The notes under the pieces are model-generated. The model ran no database searches and had not been told where the DNA came from. It was given only the letters and a program-made list of their open reading frames with translations. Shown here in pieces: positions 50,716-59,251 of a DNA stretch of 64,000 nucleotides. Each line of letters opens with the position of its first letter. Positions within the stretch are counted from its first letter, which is position 1. The position numbers and the translations under genes are program-made. Source of the DNA: Streptomyces globosus (lineage in GTDB: Bacteria > Actinomycetota > Actinomycetes > Streptomycetales > Streptomycetaceae). Location of the stretch: the NCBI RefSeq assembly GCF_003325375.1, contig NZ_CP030862.1, positions 2,297,501 to 2,361,500 of the forward strand, read 5' to 3'.

Positions 50716-51489
50716 GTGACCACCGCCTTGATCACCGGGGCCAGTTCCGGCCTCGGCGCGGCCTTCGCCCGCGGCCTCGCCGCCAAGGGCTGCCGCCTCG
50801 TCCTCGTCGCCCGCGACGCCGACCGGCTCCGCGAGGCGGCCGGCCGGCTGCACCGCGAGTTCGGCGCGCACTGCGAGGTCCTGCCCGCCGACCTGCTGGA
50901 CGAGGCCGGTCTCCGGCGCGTCGCCGACCGCCTCGCCGACCCCGCCCGGCCCGTCGACATCCTCGTCAACAACGCCGGGTTCGGGCTCGCCGCCCCGTTC
51001 CCGCACAGCCCCGTGGAGGACGAGGAGCGGATGCTCGACCTCCTCGTGAAGGTGCCGCTCCGCCTGACCCACGCCGTCCTGCCCGGGCTGTGCGCCCGCC
51101 GCCGCGGTGCCGTGCTCAACGTGTCCTCCGTGGCCGGACTCCTCCCGACCGGCACCTACGGCGCGGCCAAGGCCTGGGTGACCGCCTTCAGCGAGTCCCT
51201 GCGCGTCGACGCCGCCCCGTACGGGGTGCGGGTGCTCGCCGTGGTGCCCGGGTTCACCCGCACCGAGTTCCAGGCCCGGGCAGGCATGGACACGACGTCC
51301 TTGCGGGACGCGGTGTGGCTGGAGCCGGAGGCCGTCGTGGACCGCGCCCTGCGCGATCTGGCCCTGCGCCGGCCCGTCAGCATCGCCGGCCGCCGCTACC
51401 GGGCGTACGCCCTGGCCGCACGGCACCTCCCGCGCGGCTTCGTCGCCCGCCGGATGGCACGCACCCGCAGGCCGCCCGCCGCCCGGTAG
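50716..51489 (+). CDS. Short-chain dehydrogenase/reductase (SDR)
   Basis: Encodes 257 aa of the classical SDR family. The cofactor motif is LITGASSGLGAAFARGLAAK, the NAG motif is ILVNNAGFGLAAPF, the catalytic Ser is in LNVSSVAGLLP and YxxxK is in TYGAAKAWV. NADP preference is suggested by the basic residue in VARDADRLRE. The C-terminal extension (RYRAYALAARHLPRGFVARR) resembles DltE/YqjQ-type membrane-associated SDRs. GTG at 50716 follows GGAAGAG. Substrate unknown. It may be co-transcribed with the ImmA/membrane module across the ACGCAG repeats. Confidence 0.92.
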   Translation: MTTALITGASSGLGAAFARGLAAKGCRLVLVARDADRLREAAGRLHREFGAHCEVLPADLLDEAGLRRVADRLADPARPVDILVNNAGFGLAAPFPHSPVEDEERMLDLLVKVPLRLTHAVLPGLCARRRGAVLNVSSVAGLLPTGTYGAAKAWVTAFSESLRVDAAPYGVRVLAVVPGFTRTEFQARAGMDTTSLRDAVWLEPEAVVDRALRDLALRRPVSIAGRRYRAYALAARHLPRGFVARRMARTRRPPAAR

Positions 51490-51507
51490 CCGCCGGACGG
51501 CCCGCGC

Positions 51508-53145
51508 CTACAGCTCCGCGACGCTGCCGTCGGCGACGCGCAAACGGCGGGTCACCCGCACCGCCTCCAGCATCCGCCGGTCGTGCGTGACCAGCAGCAG
51601 GGTGCCCTCGTACGCCTCCAGGGCCGACTCCAGCTGCTCGATCGCCGGCAGGTCCAGGTGGTTCGTCGGCTCGTCCAGCACGAGCAGGTTCACCCCGCGG
51701 CCCTGGAGCAGCGCCAGCGCCGCCCGGGTCCGCTCGCCGGGGGAGAGCGTCGCGGCCGGGCGCAGGACGTGCGCCGCCTTCAGCCCGAACTTCGCCAGCA
51801 GCGTCCGCACGTCGGCCGGCTCGGTCTCCGGGACCGCCGCACAGAACGCCTCCAGCAGCGGCTCCCCGCCGAGGAACAGCCCGCGCGCCTGGTCCACCTC
51901 GCCGACCAGCACGCCCGAACCCAGCGCCGCCGAACCCGAGTCCGGGGCCAGCCGGCCGAGCAGCAGCGCCAGCAGGGTCGACTTGCCCGCGCCGTTCGCC
52001 CCCGTGATCGCCACCCGGTCCGCCCAGTCCACCTGGAGGCTCACCGGCCCGAGCGCGAAGTCCCCGCGCTTGACGGACGCCTCGCGCAGCGTCGCCACCA
52101 CCGAGCCGGAGCGCGGGGCGGAGGCGATCTCCATGCGCAGCTCCCACTCCTTGCGGGGCTCCTCGACGACCTCCAGCCGCTCGATGGCGCGCTGCGTCTG
52201 CCGGGCCTTGGCCGCCTGCTTCTCGCTGGCCTCGCCGCGCAGCTTCCGGCCGATCTTGTCGTTGTCGGTGGCCTTGCGGCGGGCGTTGCGGACGCCCTTG
52301 TCCATCCAGTTGCGCTGCATCAGGGCCCGGCCCTCCAGGGCGGCCCGCTTGTCCGCGTACTCCTCGTACTCCTCGCGGGCGTGCGACCGGGCCCGCGCCC
52401 GCTCCTCCAGGTACGACTCGTAGCCGCCGCCGTAGAGGTTGATCTGCTGCTGCGCCAGGTCCAGTTCGAGGACCTTGGTGACCGTGCGGGCCAGGAACTC
52501 GCGGTCGTGGCTGATGACGACGGTGCCGGCGCGCAGGCCGCCGACGAACCGCTCCAGCCGCTCCAGGCCGTCGAGGTCGAGGTCGTTGGTCGGCTCGTCC
52601 AGCAGGAACACGTCGTACCGGGACAGCAGCAGCGAGGCCAGGCCCGCGCGGGCGGCCTGGCCGCCGGACAGGGCGGTCATCGGCAGGTCCAGGCCCACGG
52701 CGAGGCCCAGCTCGTCGGCGACCTCTCGGGCCCGCTCGTCCAAGTCGGCGCCGCCGAGGTCCAGCCAGCGGTCCAGGGCCGTCGCGTACGCGTCGTCCGA
52801 GCCCGGCGCCCCGTCCACGAGGCCCTGCGTCGCCGCATCCAGCTCCGCCTGCGCGGCGGCCACGCCGGTCCGGCGGTGCAGGAACTCCAGCACCGTCTCG
52901 CCGGGCCGGCGCTCCGGCTCCTGCGGCAGGTGCCCGACGGTGCCGGTGGGCGGGGAGAGCCGCAGTTCGCCCTCCTCGGGGGCGTCCAGTCCGGCGAGCA
53001 GCCGCAGCAGGGTGGACTTCCCGGCGCCGTTGACGCCGACGAGGCCGATGACGTCGCCCGTGGCGACGACGAGGTCCAGTCCGGCGAAGAGCGTGCGCTC
53101 GCCGTGCGCGGCACCGATGTTCTTGGCGACGAGGGTTGCAGTCAT
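51508..53145 (-). CDS. ABC-F family ATPase, copy 2
   Basis: Encodes 545 aa, two ATPase domains in one chain and no transmembrane helices. Walker A motifs are LVGVNGAGKSTLLRLLAG and ITGANGAGKSTLLALLLG. Signature motifs are LSGGQAARAGL and LSPGERTRAAL, the second non-canonical. Walker B regions are FLLDEPTNDLDL and LVLDEPTNHLDL. The linker (EEYEEYADKRAALEGRALMQ) is long and charged, as in ABC-F translation factors. It differs from copy 1 at 18.9-20.5 kb, so they are distinct subfamilies. A TAGGAT -10 is 9 nt before the ATG at 53145. Confidence 0.92.
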   Translation of the reverse strand: MTATLVAKNIGAAHGERTLFAGLDLVVATGDVIGLVGVNGAGKSTLLRLLAGLDAPEEGELRLSPPTGTVGHLPQEPERRPGETVLEFLHRRTGVAAAQAELDAATQGLVDGAPGSDDAYATALDRWLDLGGADLDERAREVADELGLAVGLDLPMTALSGGQAARAGLASLLLSRYDVFLLDEPTNDLDLDGLERLERFVGGLRAGTVVISHDREFLARTVTKVLELDLAQQQINLYGGGYESYLEERARARSHAREEYEEYADKRAALEGRALMQRNWMDKGVRNARRKATDNDKIGRKLRGEASEKQAAKARQTQRAIERLEVVEEPRKEWELRMEIASAPRSGSVVATLREASVKRGDFALGPVSLQVDWADRVAITGANGAGKSTLLALLLGRLAPDSGSAALGSGVLVGEVDQARGLFLGGEPLLEAFCAAVPETEPADVRTLLAKFGLKAAHVLRPAATLSPGERTRAALALLQGRGVNLLVLDEPTNHLDLPAIEQLESALEAYEGTLLLVTHDRRMLEAVRVTRRLRVADGSVAEL

Positions 53146-53272
53146 GGTGCACCGATCCTATCCGCGCCCGCACCGCAGCCGGGGCGCCGCGGGGCCCCGC
53201 CCCGGGCCGATGGCCGGATAGGTGGGAAGCACGTCATTGCGGCCGCCCGGGCCGGGCTCACACCATGGAGCC

Positions 53273-54226
53273 ATGTCACCCCGCAGCGTGCTCGCCGTCC
53301 TCTACGACGGCATGCAGAGCCTGGACCTGACCGGCCCCGTGGAGGTGTTCGCCGCGGTCTCGCACTTCCCGGGGCGGACGCCGTACGAGATCCGGACCGC
53401 GTCCCCCGACGGGCGTCCGGTGCGGACCGGCAGCGGCCTCACCCTCGTCCCCGACGGCTCCCTGGAGGACGAGCGGCCGGGCCCGGGCACCACCCTGCTC
53501 GTGCCCGGAGGACGCTACGGAGACTTCGACGCGCGGCTCACCGCCTGGCTGCGCGCCCACGGGGGTGGCGCGCAGCGGCTGGTGTCCGTGTGCACGGGCG
53601 GGCTGCTGCTCGCCGAGGCGGGGCTGCTCGACGGCCGCCGTGCCACGACGCACTGGTCGGCGTGCGAGCAGATGGCGCGCGACCATCCGCGCGTGGCCGT
53701 CGAACCGGACCCGATCTACGTACGCGACGGCTCCGTCGCCACTTCCGCCGGCGTCACGGCGGGCATCGACCTCGCCCTGGCCCTGGTCGAGGAGGACCAC
53801 GGCAGGCAGGTCGCCCTGTCGATCGCCCGGCACCTGGTCGTCTTCCTGCGGCGCCCCGGCAACCAGGCCCAGTTCAGCGCGCAGCTCGCCGCCCAGACGG
53901 CGCTGCGGGAGCCGCTGCGCGAGGTCCAGCACTGGATCACCGAGCACCCGGGGGAGGACCTCGGCGTGGAGGCGCTCGCCGCCCGCGCGGGGCTCTCGCC
54001 GCGGCACTTCGCGCGGGCCTTCCAGGCCGAGACCGGGGTTACCCCGGGCCGGTACGTGCAGCACGTACGGGTCGAGCACGCGCGGCGGCTGCTGGAGGAC
54101 AGCGGCGAGGGGGTGGCCCAGATCGCCCGGGCCTGCGGCTACGGCACCCCCGAGGCGCTGCGCCGCGCGTTCGTGAAGACCCTGGGCCAGCCGCCGGCGG
54201 AGTACCGCCGCCGCTTCGGCCGCTGA
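53273..54226 (+). CDS. GlxA-family AraC-type regulator with DJ-1/PfpI domain
   Basis: Encodes 317 aa. The N-terminal class I glutamine amidotransferase-like (DJ-1) domain contains VCTGGLLLAEAGLLDGRRAT with the nucleophile-elbow Cys. The C-terminal AraC domain has two helix-turn-helices (LGVEALAARAGLSPRHFARA and GVAQIARACGYGTPEALRRA). Such proteins are transcription activators sensing small molecules. ATG at 53273 starts directly before VLAVLYDGMQSLDLTGPVEV. The next gene encodes a stand-alone DJ-1 domain protein 81 bp downstream, a probable target. Confidence 0.92.
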   Translation: MSPRSVLAVLYDGMQSLDLTGPVEVFAAVSHFPGRTPYEIRTASPDGRPVRTGSGLTLVPDGSLEDERPGPGTTLLVPGGRYGDFDARLTAWLRAHGGGAQRLVSVCTGGLLLAEAGLLDGRRATTHWSACEQMARDHPRVAVEPDPIYVRDGSVATSAGVTAGIDLALALVEEDHGRQVALSIARHLVVFLRRPGNQAQFSAQLAAQTALREPLREVQHWITEHPGEDLGVEALAARAGLSPRHFARAFQAETGVTPGRYVQHVRVEHARRLLEDSGEGVAQIARACGYGTPEALRRAFVKTLGQPPAEYRRRFGR

Positions 54227-54307
54227 CCCGCACCCGGCCGCCGCACACCGCCGTACGCCCACCCGACCGCATCCCGTTCCGTACCGGCGCACCCCTTCGG
54301 AGGAGAC

Positions 54308-54943
54308 ATGCAGATCGCCGTCCTGCTCTACGACGGTTTCACCGCCCTCGACGCCGTCGGCCCCTACGAGACCCTCGCCCACCTGCCCGGCACGGAGACC
54401 GTGTTCGTCGCCGAGCGCCCCGGCCCGGTGCGCTGTGACTCCGGCCGGCTGTCCCTCGTCGCCGAGAAGGCCCTCGACGAGGTGGTCAGCCCCGACATCC
54501 TCGTCGTCCCCGGCGGCCCCGCCCCCGAGACCCAGACCGGCGACCCGGCCGTCCTCGACTGGCTGCGGACCGTCGACACCGCCACCACCTGGACCGCCTC
54601 GGTGTGCACCGGCTCCCTGCTGCTCGCCGCCGCCGGCCTCCTCGACGGCCGCCGCGCCACGGGCCACTGGCTGTACCTGGACCGCCTCCCGGCGTACGGC
54701 GCCCGGCCCACCGGCGAGCGTGTCGTCTTCGACGGCAAGTACGTCACGGCCGCCGGGGTGTCCTCGGGCATCGACATGGGGCTGGCGCTGGTGGGCCGCC
54801 TCGCCGGGGACGAGCAGGCGCAGACCGTCCAGCTGATGATCGAGTACGACCCGCAGCCGCCCTACGACGCCGGCTCGCCCGAGAAGGCGCCGGCGGAGGT
54901 GGTCGCGCGGCTGCGCGGGGTCAGCCCCCTGCCGTCCAGGTGA
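54308..54943 (+). CDS. DJ-1/PfpI family protein
   Basis: Encodes 211 aa. It has the DJ-1 superfamily fold: MQIAVLLYDGFTALDAVGPY, ILVVPGGPAPETQTG, then the elbow ASVCTGSLLLAAAGLLDGRR with the conserved Cys and a nearby His (ATGHWLYLDR). This resembles isonitrile hydratase (InhA)-like and ThiJ/PfpI proteins; activity uncertain. ATG at 54308 has a strong GGAGGAG site. It follows the homologous GlxA regulator, suggesting co-regulation. The 3' end overlaps the convergent enoyl-CoA hydratase gene by 23 bp. Confidence 0.9.
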   Translation: MQIAVLLYDGFTALDAVGPYETLAHLPGTETVFVAERPGPVRCDSGRLSLVAEKALDEVVSPDILVVPGGPAPETQTGDPAVLDWLRTVDTATTWTASVCTGSLLLAAAGLLDGRRATGHWLYLDRLPAYGARPTGERVVFDGKYVTAAGVSSGIDMGLALVGRLAGDEQAQTVQLMIEYDPQPPYDAGSPEKAPAEVVARLRGVSPLPSR

Positions 54944-55667
54944 AGGCGGGGGTCCGCCGCTCCAGGAACGCGGCGACGCCCTCCGCGGTGTCGCCGCTCG
55001 CGGCGGCCTCGGCCGCCCAGTGGGCGTCCCGGCCGGTCCGGCCGTCGGCGAACTCCTTCGCGGCCGCCTGCGTCAGCTGCGAGCGGGTCGTCAGGATGCG
55101 GGCGAATTCCGCGACCCGCCGCTCCAGCTGCCCGGCCGGCAGCAGCTCGTCGAGGAAGCCCGCCCGCAGGGCGTGCTCGGCGCCGATCAACTCGGCGGAG
55201 TAGAGGAGGTACTTGGCGGTGGCCGGGCCGACGAGGGAGACGAGCCGGCGCGTCGAGGAGGCCGGGTAGACGATGCCGAGCCGGGCCGGCGTCACCCCGA
55301 AGGAGGAGCCCTCCTCCGCGAACCGCAGGTCGCAGGCGGCGGCGAGCTGGCTGCCGCCGCCGACGCAGAAGCCGCGGATCGCGGCGATCGTCGGCTTCGG
55401 GAAGGCCGCCAGGGCCTCCTCGGCGAGGACGGCCAGGGCCTGCGGGTCCTCCTTCCCGGCCAGGGAGGAGATGTCCGCGCCGGCGCAGAAGGTCAGCCCG
55501 TCCCCGGTCAGCACCAGCACGCGCACCGCCCGATCGGCGGACAGGGCGTCCAGCAGTTCCGGAAGCGCCCGCCACATCGCCGCGGTCATGGCGTTGCGCT
55601 TCGCGGGGTGGGAGATGACGACGGTGGCGACGCCGTCGTCGACCGAGTGCAGGAGGGCTGCGTCCAT
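54921..55667 (-). CDS. Enoyl-CoA hydratase/isomerase family protein
   Basis: Encodes 248 aa of the crotonase superfamily. Oxyanion-hole elements are FCAGADISSLAG and IRGFCVGGGSQLAAACDLRF, with SFGVTPARLGIVYP covering the active-site loop. The usual catalytic Glu pair is not obvious (FGVTPARLGIVYP lacks the second Glu), so the reaction may differ from hydration. ATG at 55667 lies 7 nt after TAGCAT with no ribosome binding site, again a leaderless arrangement. It overlaps the convergent DJ-1 gene by 23 bp. Confidence 0.88.
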   Translation of the reverse strand: MDAALLHSVDDGVATVVISHPAKRNAMTAAMWRALPELLDALSADRAVRVLVLTGDGLTFCAGADISSLAGKEDPQALAVLAEEALAAFPKPTIAAIRGFCVGGGSQLAAACDLRFAEEGSSFGVTPARLGIVYPASSTRRLVSLVGPATAKYLLYSAELIGAEHALRAGFLDELLPAGQLERRVAEFARILTTRSQLTQAAAKEFADGRTGRDAHWAAEAAASGDTAEGVAAFLERRTPAFTWTAGG

Positions 55668-55742
55668 GCGCCGGATGCTATCCCGGGCGGCCGATCCTAT
55701 GATCGGGGAGTCCGACGGGGGGCGCTGAAAGGTGGCACGCCC

Positions 55743-56408
55743 ATGGGCGCAGACCCGGCAGACGGCGCAGACCCCCCGCCCGGCGGCCTCGACGCCAAGG
55801 GGACGAAGAAGCTCAGGCGGAGCTACGCGCTGCTGGCCCTGCTCGGCGCGGTCCTGGTCCTCGGCGGGCTGGTCGGCCTGGTGTACGCGGGGCTCGCGAC
55901 GCTCACGTCGATGTTGCTGTTCGGCTGGCTGCTGCTGGTCGGCGGCATCGTGGGCCTCGTCCAGGCCGTGCAGTCGCGGGGCAGCAGCCACTTCTGGCTG
56001 ACCGTCATGGTCGCCGCCGTCAACATCGCCGCGGGCTTCGTGGTGCTGCGCCGCCCCGAGGCCAGTGCCGAGGCGCTGACGATGTTCGCCGCGCTGCTGT
56101 TCCTCGTCGCGGGCGTCTTCCGGCTGGTCGGGGCGATCGTGGTCCGGGGCGCGCACTTCGGGCTGACGCTCGTCCAGGGCGCCTTCGGTATCGTGCTGGG
56201 CCTGCTGATCCTCGCGAGCTGGCCCAGCAGCAGCCTGTACGTGATCGGGACCTTCTTCTCCCTCGCCCTGCTCTTCGACGGGCTGGCGCTGATGGCGCTG
56301 GGCGTGGGGGCGCGGCGCGTGCTGCGTCTGGTCGGTCAGGAGGGCGGCGGGGACGGGCGAGCGGCCGGGGAGGGCCCCGCAGGGGATCAGGATCAGTCGC
56401 ACAACTGA
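55743..56408 (+). CDS. HdeD/DUF308 family membrane protein
   Basis: Encodes 221 aa with six predicted transmembrane helices (first: YALLALLGAVLVLGGLVGLV; later: MLLFGWLLLVGGIVGLVQAV and ALTMFAALLFLVAGVFRLVG). This is the HdeD/DUF308 pattern, in which short hydrophobic repeats are paired. In enterobacteria HdeD is linked to acid resistance; in actinobacteria the role is unknown. The N-terminus and C-terminus are hydrophilic. ATG at 55743 follows AAAGGTGG. It is divergent from the enoyl-CoA hydratase gene. Confidence 0.85.
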   Translation: MGADPADGADPPPGGLDAKGTKKLRRSYALLALLGAVLVLGGLVGLVYAGLATLTSMLLFGWLLLVGGIVGLVQAVQSRGSSHFWLTVMVAAVNIAAGFVVLRRPEASAEALTMFAALLFLVAGVFRLVGAIVVRGAHFGLTLVQGAFGIVLGLLILASWPSSSLYVIGTFFSLALLFDGLALMALGVGARRVLRLVGQEGGGDGRAAGEGPAGDQDQSHN

Positions 56409-56537
56409 CGCTGTCATACGCCGCCGGTCGGAAAGCGGCCGAATCCCGCCGAGTTGTGGTCAGCGGTCCGGTCCGCACCGCACGTTCCCCACTCTGGACG
56501 AGTGGAGACGATCGAGTGCGAAGGACGGGGCCGGGAG

Positions 56538-57035
56538 ATGGAAGTCAGCGGGGGCGTCCCGCCGGTCGAGGCGGGTGAGCCGGAGGCCCCGGCCGGACCG
56601 CTCGCGTACGAAGGCGTGTGGCGGTTCACCGTGCCCGCCGTTGAAGAATCCGTTCCGCAGGCCCGCCGGGCGGTCCGCGACCTGCTCGGCCGCCAGGGCG
56701 TGCCGGCCGACCGGGACCTCGTGTACTCCCTGCTGCTGATCGTCTCCGAACTGGTGACGAACTCGGTGCGGCACGCGGCCCTGCTGTCCCCAGAGGTGGC
56801 CGTCGAGGTCGCGATCGGCAGGGAGTGGGTACGGGTGGCCGTCGAGGACAACCACCCCTACCGGCCCAAGGCGCTGGAGGCCGACTTCGGGCAGACCGGC
56901 GGCCGCGGCCTGCTGCTCGTCCGCGAGACCACCCGGGAGGCCGGAGGGGTCTGCGACGTCGAGCACACCGCGGCGGGCGGCAAGGTCATCTGGGCGGCCC
57001 TGCCGCTCGCCGTACCGCCCGCCCGGACGCACTGA
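56538..57035 (+). CDS. Anti-sigma-type (RsbW-like) ATP-binding protein
   Basis: Encodes 165 aa of the GHKL ATPase fold. The N box is IVSELVTNSVRHAA and the G2-like glycine-rich element is GQTGGRGLLLVRE. The G1 position reads AVEDNHPYRPK instead of the usual DxGxG. Many such single-domain proteins in Streptomyces act as anti-sigma factors or anti-anti-sigma kinases; no partner gene is linked. The chosen ATG at 56538 has only a weak site; GTG at 56502 is an in-frame alternative. It is convergent with idi. Confidence 0.85.
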   Translation: MEVSGGVPPVEAGEPEAPAGPLAYEGVWRFTVPAVEESVPQARRAVRDLLGRQGVPADRDLVYSLLLIVSELVTNSVRHAALLSPEVAVEVAIGREWVRVAVEDNHPYRPKALEADFGQTGGRGLLLVRETTREAGGVCDVEHTAAGGKVIWAALPLAVPPARTH

Positions 57036-57044
57036 GCGGCGGGC

Positions 57045-57644
57045 CTACCAGCCGGCCGCGTCGCCCGTCAGCTCGCGGATCGCCGGCCGGGCCGCGTCCA
57101 GCACCGTCATGAACCACGCCGAGAACGGCACCTCGGCGTGGCGCTTCTCCAGCTCCCCGGGGGTCACGAACGCGGTGTCGGCGACCTCTTCCGGGTCAGG
57201 GCGCAGCGCCGCCTGCGCGAGTCCCACGAACAGGTGGTTGTACTCCTGCTCCACCAGACCCGAATCGGGGTCGGGGTGGTTGTAGCGGACCGTGCCCGCC
57301 TCGGCCATCAGCGACGGCGACAGGCCCAGCTCCTCGTGCGTCCGCCGGGCGGCGGCGGCGAACGGGGACTCCCCGGGGTAGGGGTGACCGCAGCACGTGT
57401 TCGACCAGACGCCGGGCGAGTGGTACTTGCCCAGCGCCCGCTGCTGGAGCAGGAGGCGGCCCTGCTCGTCGAAGAGGAACACGGAGAAGGCCCGGTGCAG
57501 CAGGCCGGGCGCCTGGTGGGCGGAGAGCTTCTCCGCCGTGCCGATGGTGTTGCCGGACTCGTCGACCAGTTCGAGCATGATCGGTTCTTGAGTGCCGGTG
57601 CCGTGGGGCGCGCTGTTCGCGGCGGTGGCTGGTGTGGTCGGCAT
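57045..57644 (-). CDS. idi: Isopentenyl-diphosphate delta-isomerase (type I)
   Basis: Encodes 199 aa. Interconverts isopentenyl and dimethylallyl diphosphate for isoprenoid synthesis. It is a Nudix-fold enzyme. The catalytic Cys lies in VWSNTCCGHPYPGES, and the Nudix/metal region is AAARRTHEELGL. The acidic catalytic segment is DSGLVEQEYNHLFVG, and the closing segment carries Trp in FSAWFMTVLDAARP. ATG at 57644 follows AAGGATGGGT; an ATG two codons earlier (57650) is also possible. Its position next to the lipid operon is consistent with isoprenoid-containing lipids, though it has its own promoter. Confidence 0.95.
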   Translation of the reverse strand: MPTTPATAANSAPHGTGTQEPIMLELVDESGNTIGTAEKLSAHQAPGLLHRAFSVFLFDEQGRLLLQQRALGKYHSPGVWSNTCCGHPYPGESPFAAAARRTHEELGLSPSLMAEAGTVRYNHPDPDSGLVEQEYNHLFVGLAQAALRPDPEEVADTAFVTPGELEKRHAEVPFSAWFMTVLDAARPAIRELTGDAAGW

Positions 57645-57801
57645 ACCCATCCTTCGCTTCGGACTCAGGCCCCCCAGTCTGCCCCACGCGCGACACTCGT
57701 CCGCACTTCGCCGATTCGCGCATGTCTGCCCCGGCTGCGTGGTAGGCGGCCGGTGCGGCGCGCGGAAACCCCGCCCTGCGCGCCGCACCGGCCCGGCGGG
57801 C

Positions 57802-59118
57802 CTACCCGCCGAAGGGCGCCGCGTAGGCGATCGTGCCCCGCGGAAGCGGCGCCGCCGCGTCGAGCACCAGCGCCATCAGCGCCTCGTCCGGCACCTCGAA
57901 CGGCGCCCGGATCCCGAACCGCGAGGCCGGGACGAACCCGAACCGCGGGTAGTACTCCGGGTGCCCCAGCACCAGTACGAGGGACTCCCCGCGCTCCTGC
58001 GCCGCCGCGAGCAGCGCCCGTACGACGGCGCTGCCGGCCCCCGAGCGCTGGAGCGCAGGGTCGACGGCCACCGGGGCGAGGGCGAGGGCCGGCGCACCGC
58101 CGACCTCGCAGCGGGTCAGCAGGGCGTGCGCCGCGACCGACCCGTCCGGGCCCTCCGCCACGTACGACAGCCCCGGCAGCCATGCCGGGTCCGTGCGCAG
58201 TGCGTCGACGAGGTCCGCCTCCAGCGGGGTTCCGAAGGCCGCCAGGTTGACGGCCCGTACGGCGGCCGCGTCCGCGGGGGCCTCCGGCCGGGTCGGCCAG
58301 GCCGCCGCCCTGCCGGCGTCCGCCGGGCGCAGGACGTAGCCGGTGTAGCCGTACTCGCGGCCGTGCCGGGAGCGTACGGCGATCTCCTCGCGGGCCTCGG
58401 CCAGCGCGGCGGCGTCCGCCGCCGCGGGGGCGTCCCCCGCCCGGGCGCGGGCCTCGGCCCCGGCGATCCGCTCGGCGAGCGGCCCGTAGTACGCGGCCCA
58501 GTCGGAGTCCGGCAGCAGGTGCACCCCGAGGACCCGGTAGCCGGCCGCCTGCGCCGCCGCGAGGTTGCGGGCGGTGTGGCGCAGGGGACAGCGCGGGTCC
58601 CAGAAGGCGCGGGCCCCGGCGGATGGCTCCTCCGCGGTCCACTCGCACTCGGTGAGCACGAGGGTCCCGCCGGGCGCGAGCAGCGGCTTCCACCGCGTGA
58701 GCGCGGCGTCGAAGCCCAGGACGTACGCCGAGCCCTCCGCCCACACCAGGTCGAAGGACCCGGCGGGGAAGGGGAGCGCGGCCAGGTCCGCCTCGACGGG
58801 GCGGATCCGGTCGGCGAGCCCGCGCTCCGCCGCGGCGGAGCGGAGCTCGTCGAGGAAGGGGCGGTGCAGGTCGACGGCGGTCACCTCGGCGGCCGGGCCG
58901 GCCTCCTGCGCGAGGAGGAGGGCGCTGCGGCCGGGGCCGCAGCCGAGGTCCAGGATCCGCGGCCGCTCGGGCAGGGGACCGCACAGCGACAGCAGGTGCC
59001 GGGTGGTGGCGTCGGAGCCGGGGGCCTGCCGGGGCAGGCCCGCGTGGAGGGCGAAGAACGCCTCCACGAGCTCGGCGCGGGTGCAGTGATCGGAAGGAGA
59101 ACCGGAATGGTCGGTCAA
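57802..59118 (-). CDS. Fusion of SAM-dependent methyltransferase and GNAT acetyltransferase
   Basis: Encodes 438 aa. The N-terminal ~270 residues form a class I methyltransferase (motif I ILDLGCGPGRSALLLAQEAG; motif II-IV region FDLVWAEGSAYVLGFDAAL). The C-terminal ~165 residues form a GNAT domain (VAVDPALQRSGAGSAVVRAL binding acetyl-CoA, VLVLGHPEYYPRFGFVPAS). Such bifunctional proteins are annotated in some actinobacteria, but the substrate is unknown. TTG at 59118 follows GAGGG; an in-frame GTG at 59145 would add nine residues. A 26-codon mini-ORF with a strong ribosome binding site lies just upstream in the same transcript. Confidence 0.85.
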   Translation of the reverse strand: MTDHSGSPSDHCTRAELVEAFFALHAGLPRQAPGSDATTRHLLSLCGPLPERPRILDLGCGPGRSALLLAQEAGPAAEVTAVDLHRPFLDELRSAAAERGLADRIRPVEADLAALPFPAGSFDLVWAEGSAYVLGFDAALTRWKPLLAPGGTLVLTECEWTAEEPSAGARAFWDPRCPLRHTARNLAAAQAAGYRVLGVHLLPDSDWAAYYGPLAERIAGAEARARAGDAPAAADAAALAEAREEIAVRSRHGREYGYTGYVLRPADAGRAAAWPTRPEAPADAAAVRAVNLAAFGTPLEADLVDALRTDPAWLPGLSYVAEGPDGSVAAHALLTRCEVGGAPALALAPVAVDPALQRSGAGSAVVRALLAAAQERGESLVLVLGHPEYYPRFGFVPASRFGIRAPFEVPDEALMALVLDAAAPLPRGTIAYAAPFGG

Positions 59119-59170
59119 CGTGAACCCTCGAAGGGAAAGGGGCACCCGCCGACGGGCCGGATCGCTGGGA

Positions 59171-59251
59171 TCAGGCCCGGCCGGGCACCCGCAGGGAAAG
59201 GGGGACGAACCGGAGCCCGCTGCGCACGGCAGCGACTGCTGCGACGGCCAT
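59171..59251 (-). CDS. 26-aa mini-ORF upstream of methyltransferase-acetyltransferase gene
   Basis: ATG at 59251 is preceded by GGAGGTGG at ideal distance. The peptide starts MAVAAVAAVRSGLRFVPLSL and ends RVPGRA at a TGA (59171-59173). The DNA encoding VPLSLR recurs with small changes around 59130-59145 at the start region of the next gene. It may be a leader peptide controlling the downstream gene or the product of a local duplication. It is not conserved in any family I know. Confidence 0.45.
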   Translation of the reverse strand: MAVAAVAAVRSGLRFVPLSLRVPGRA

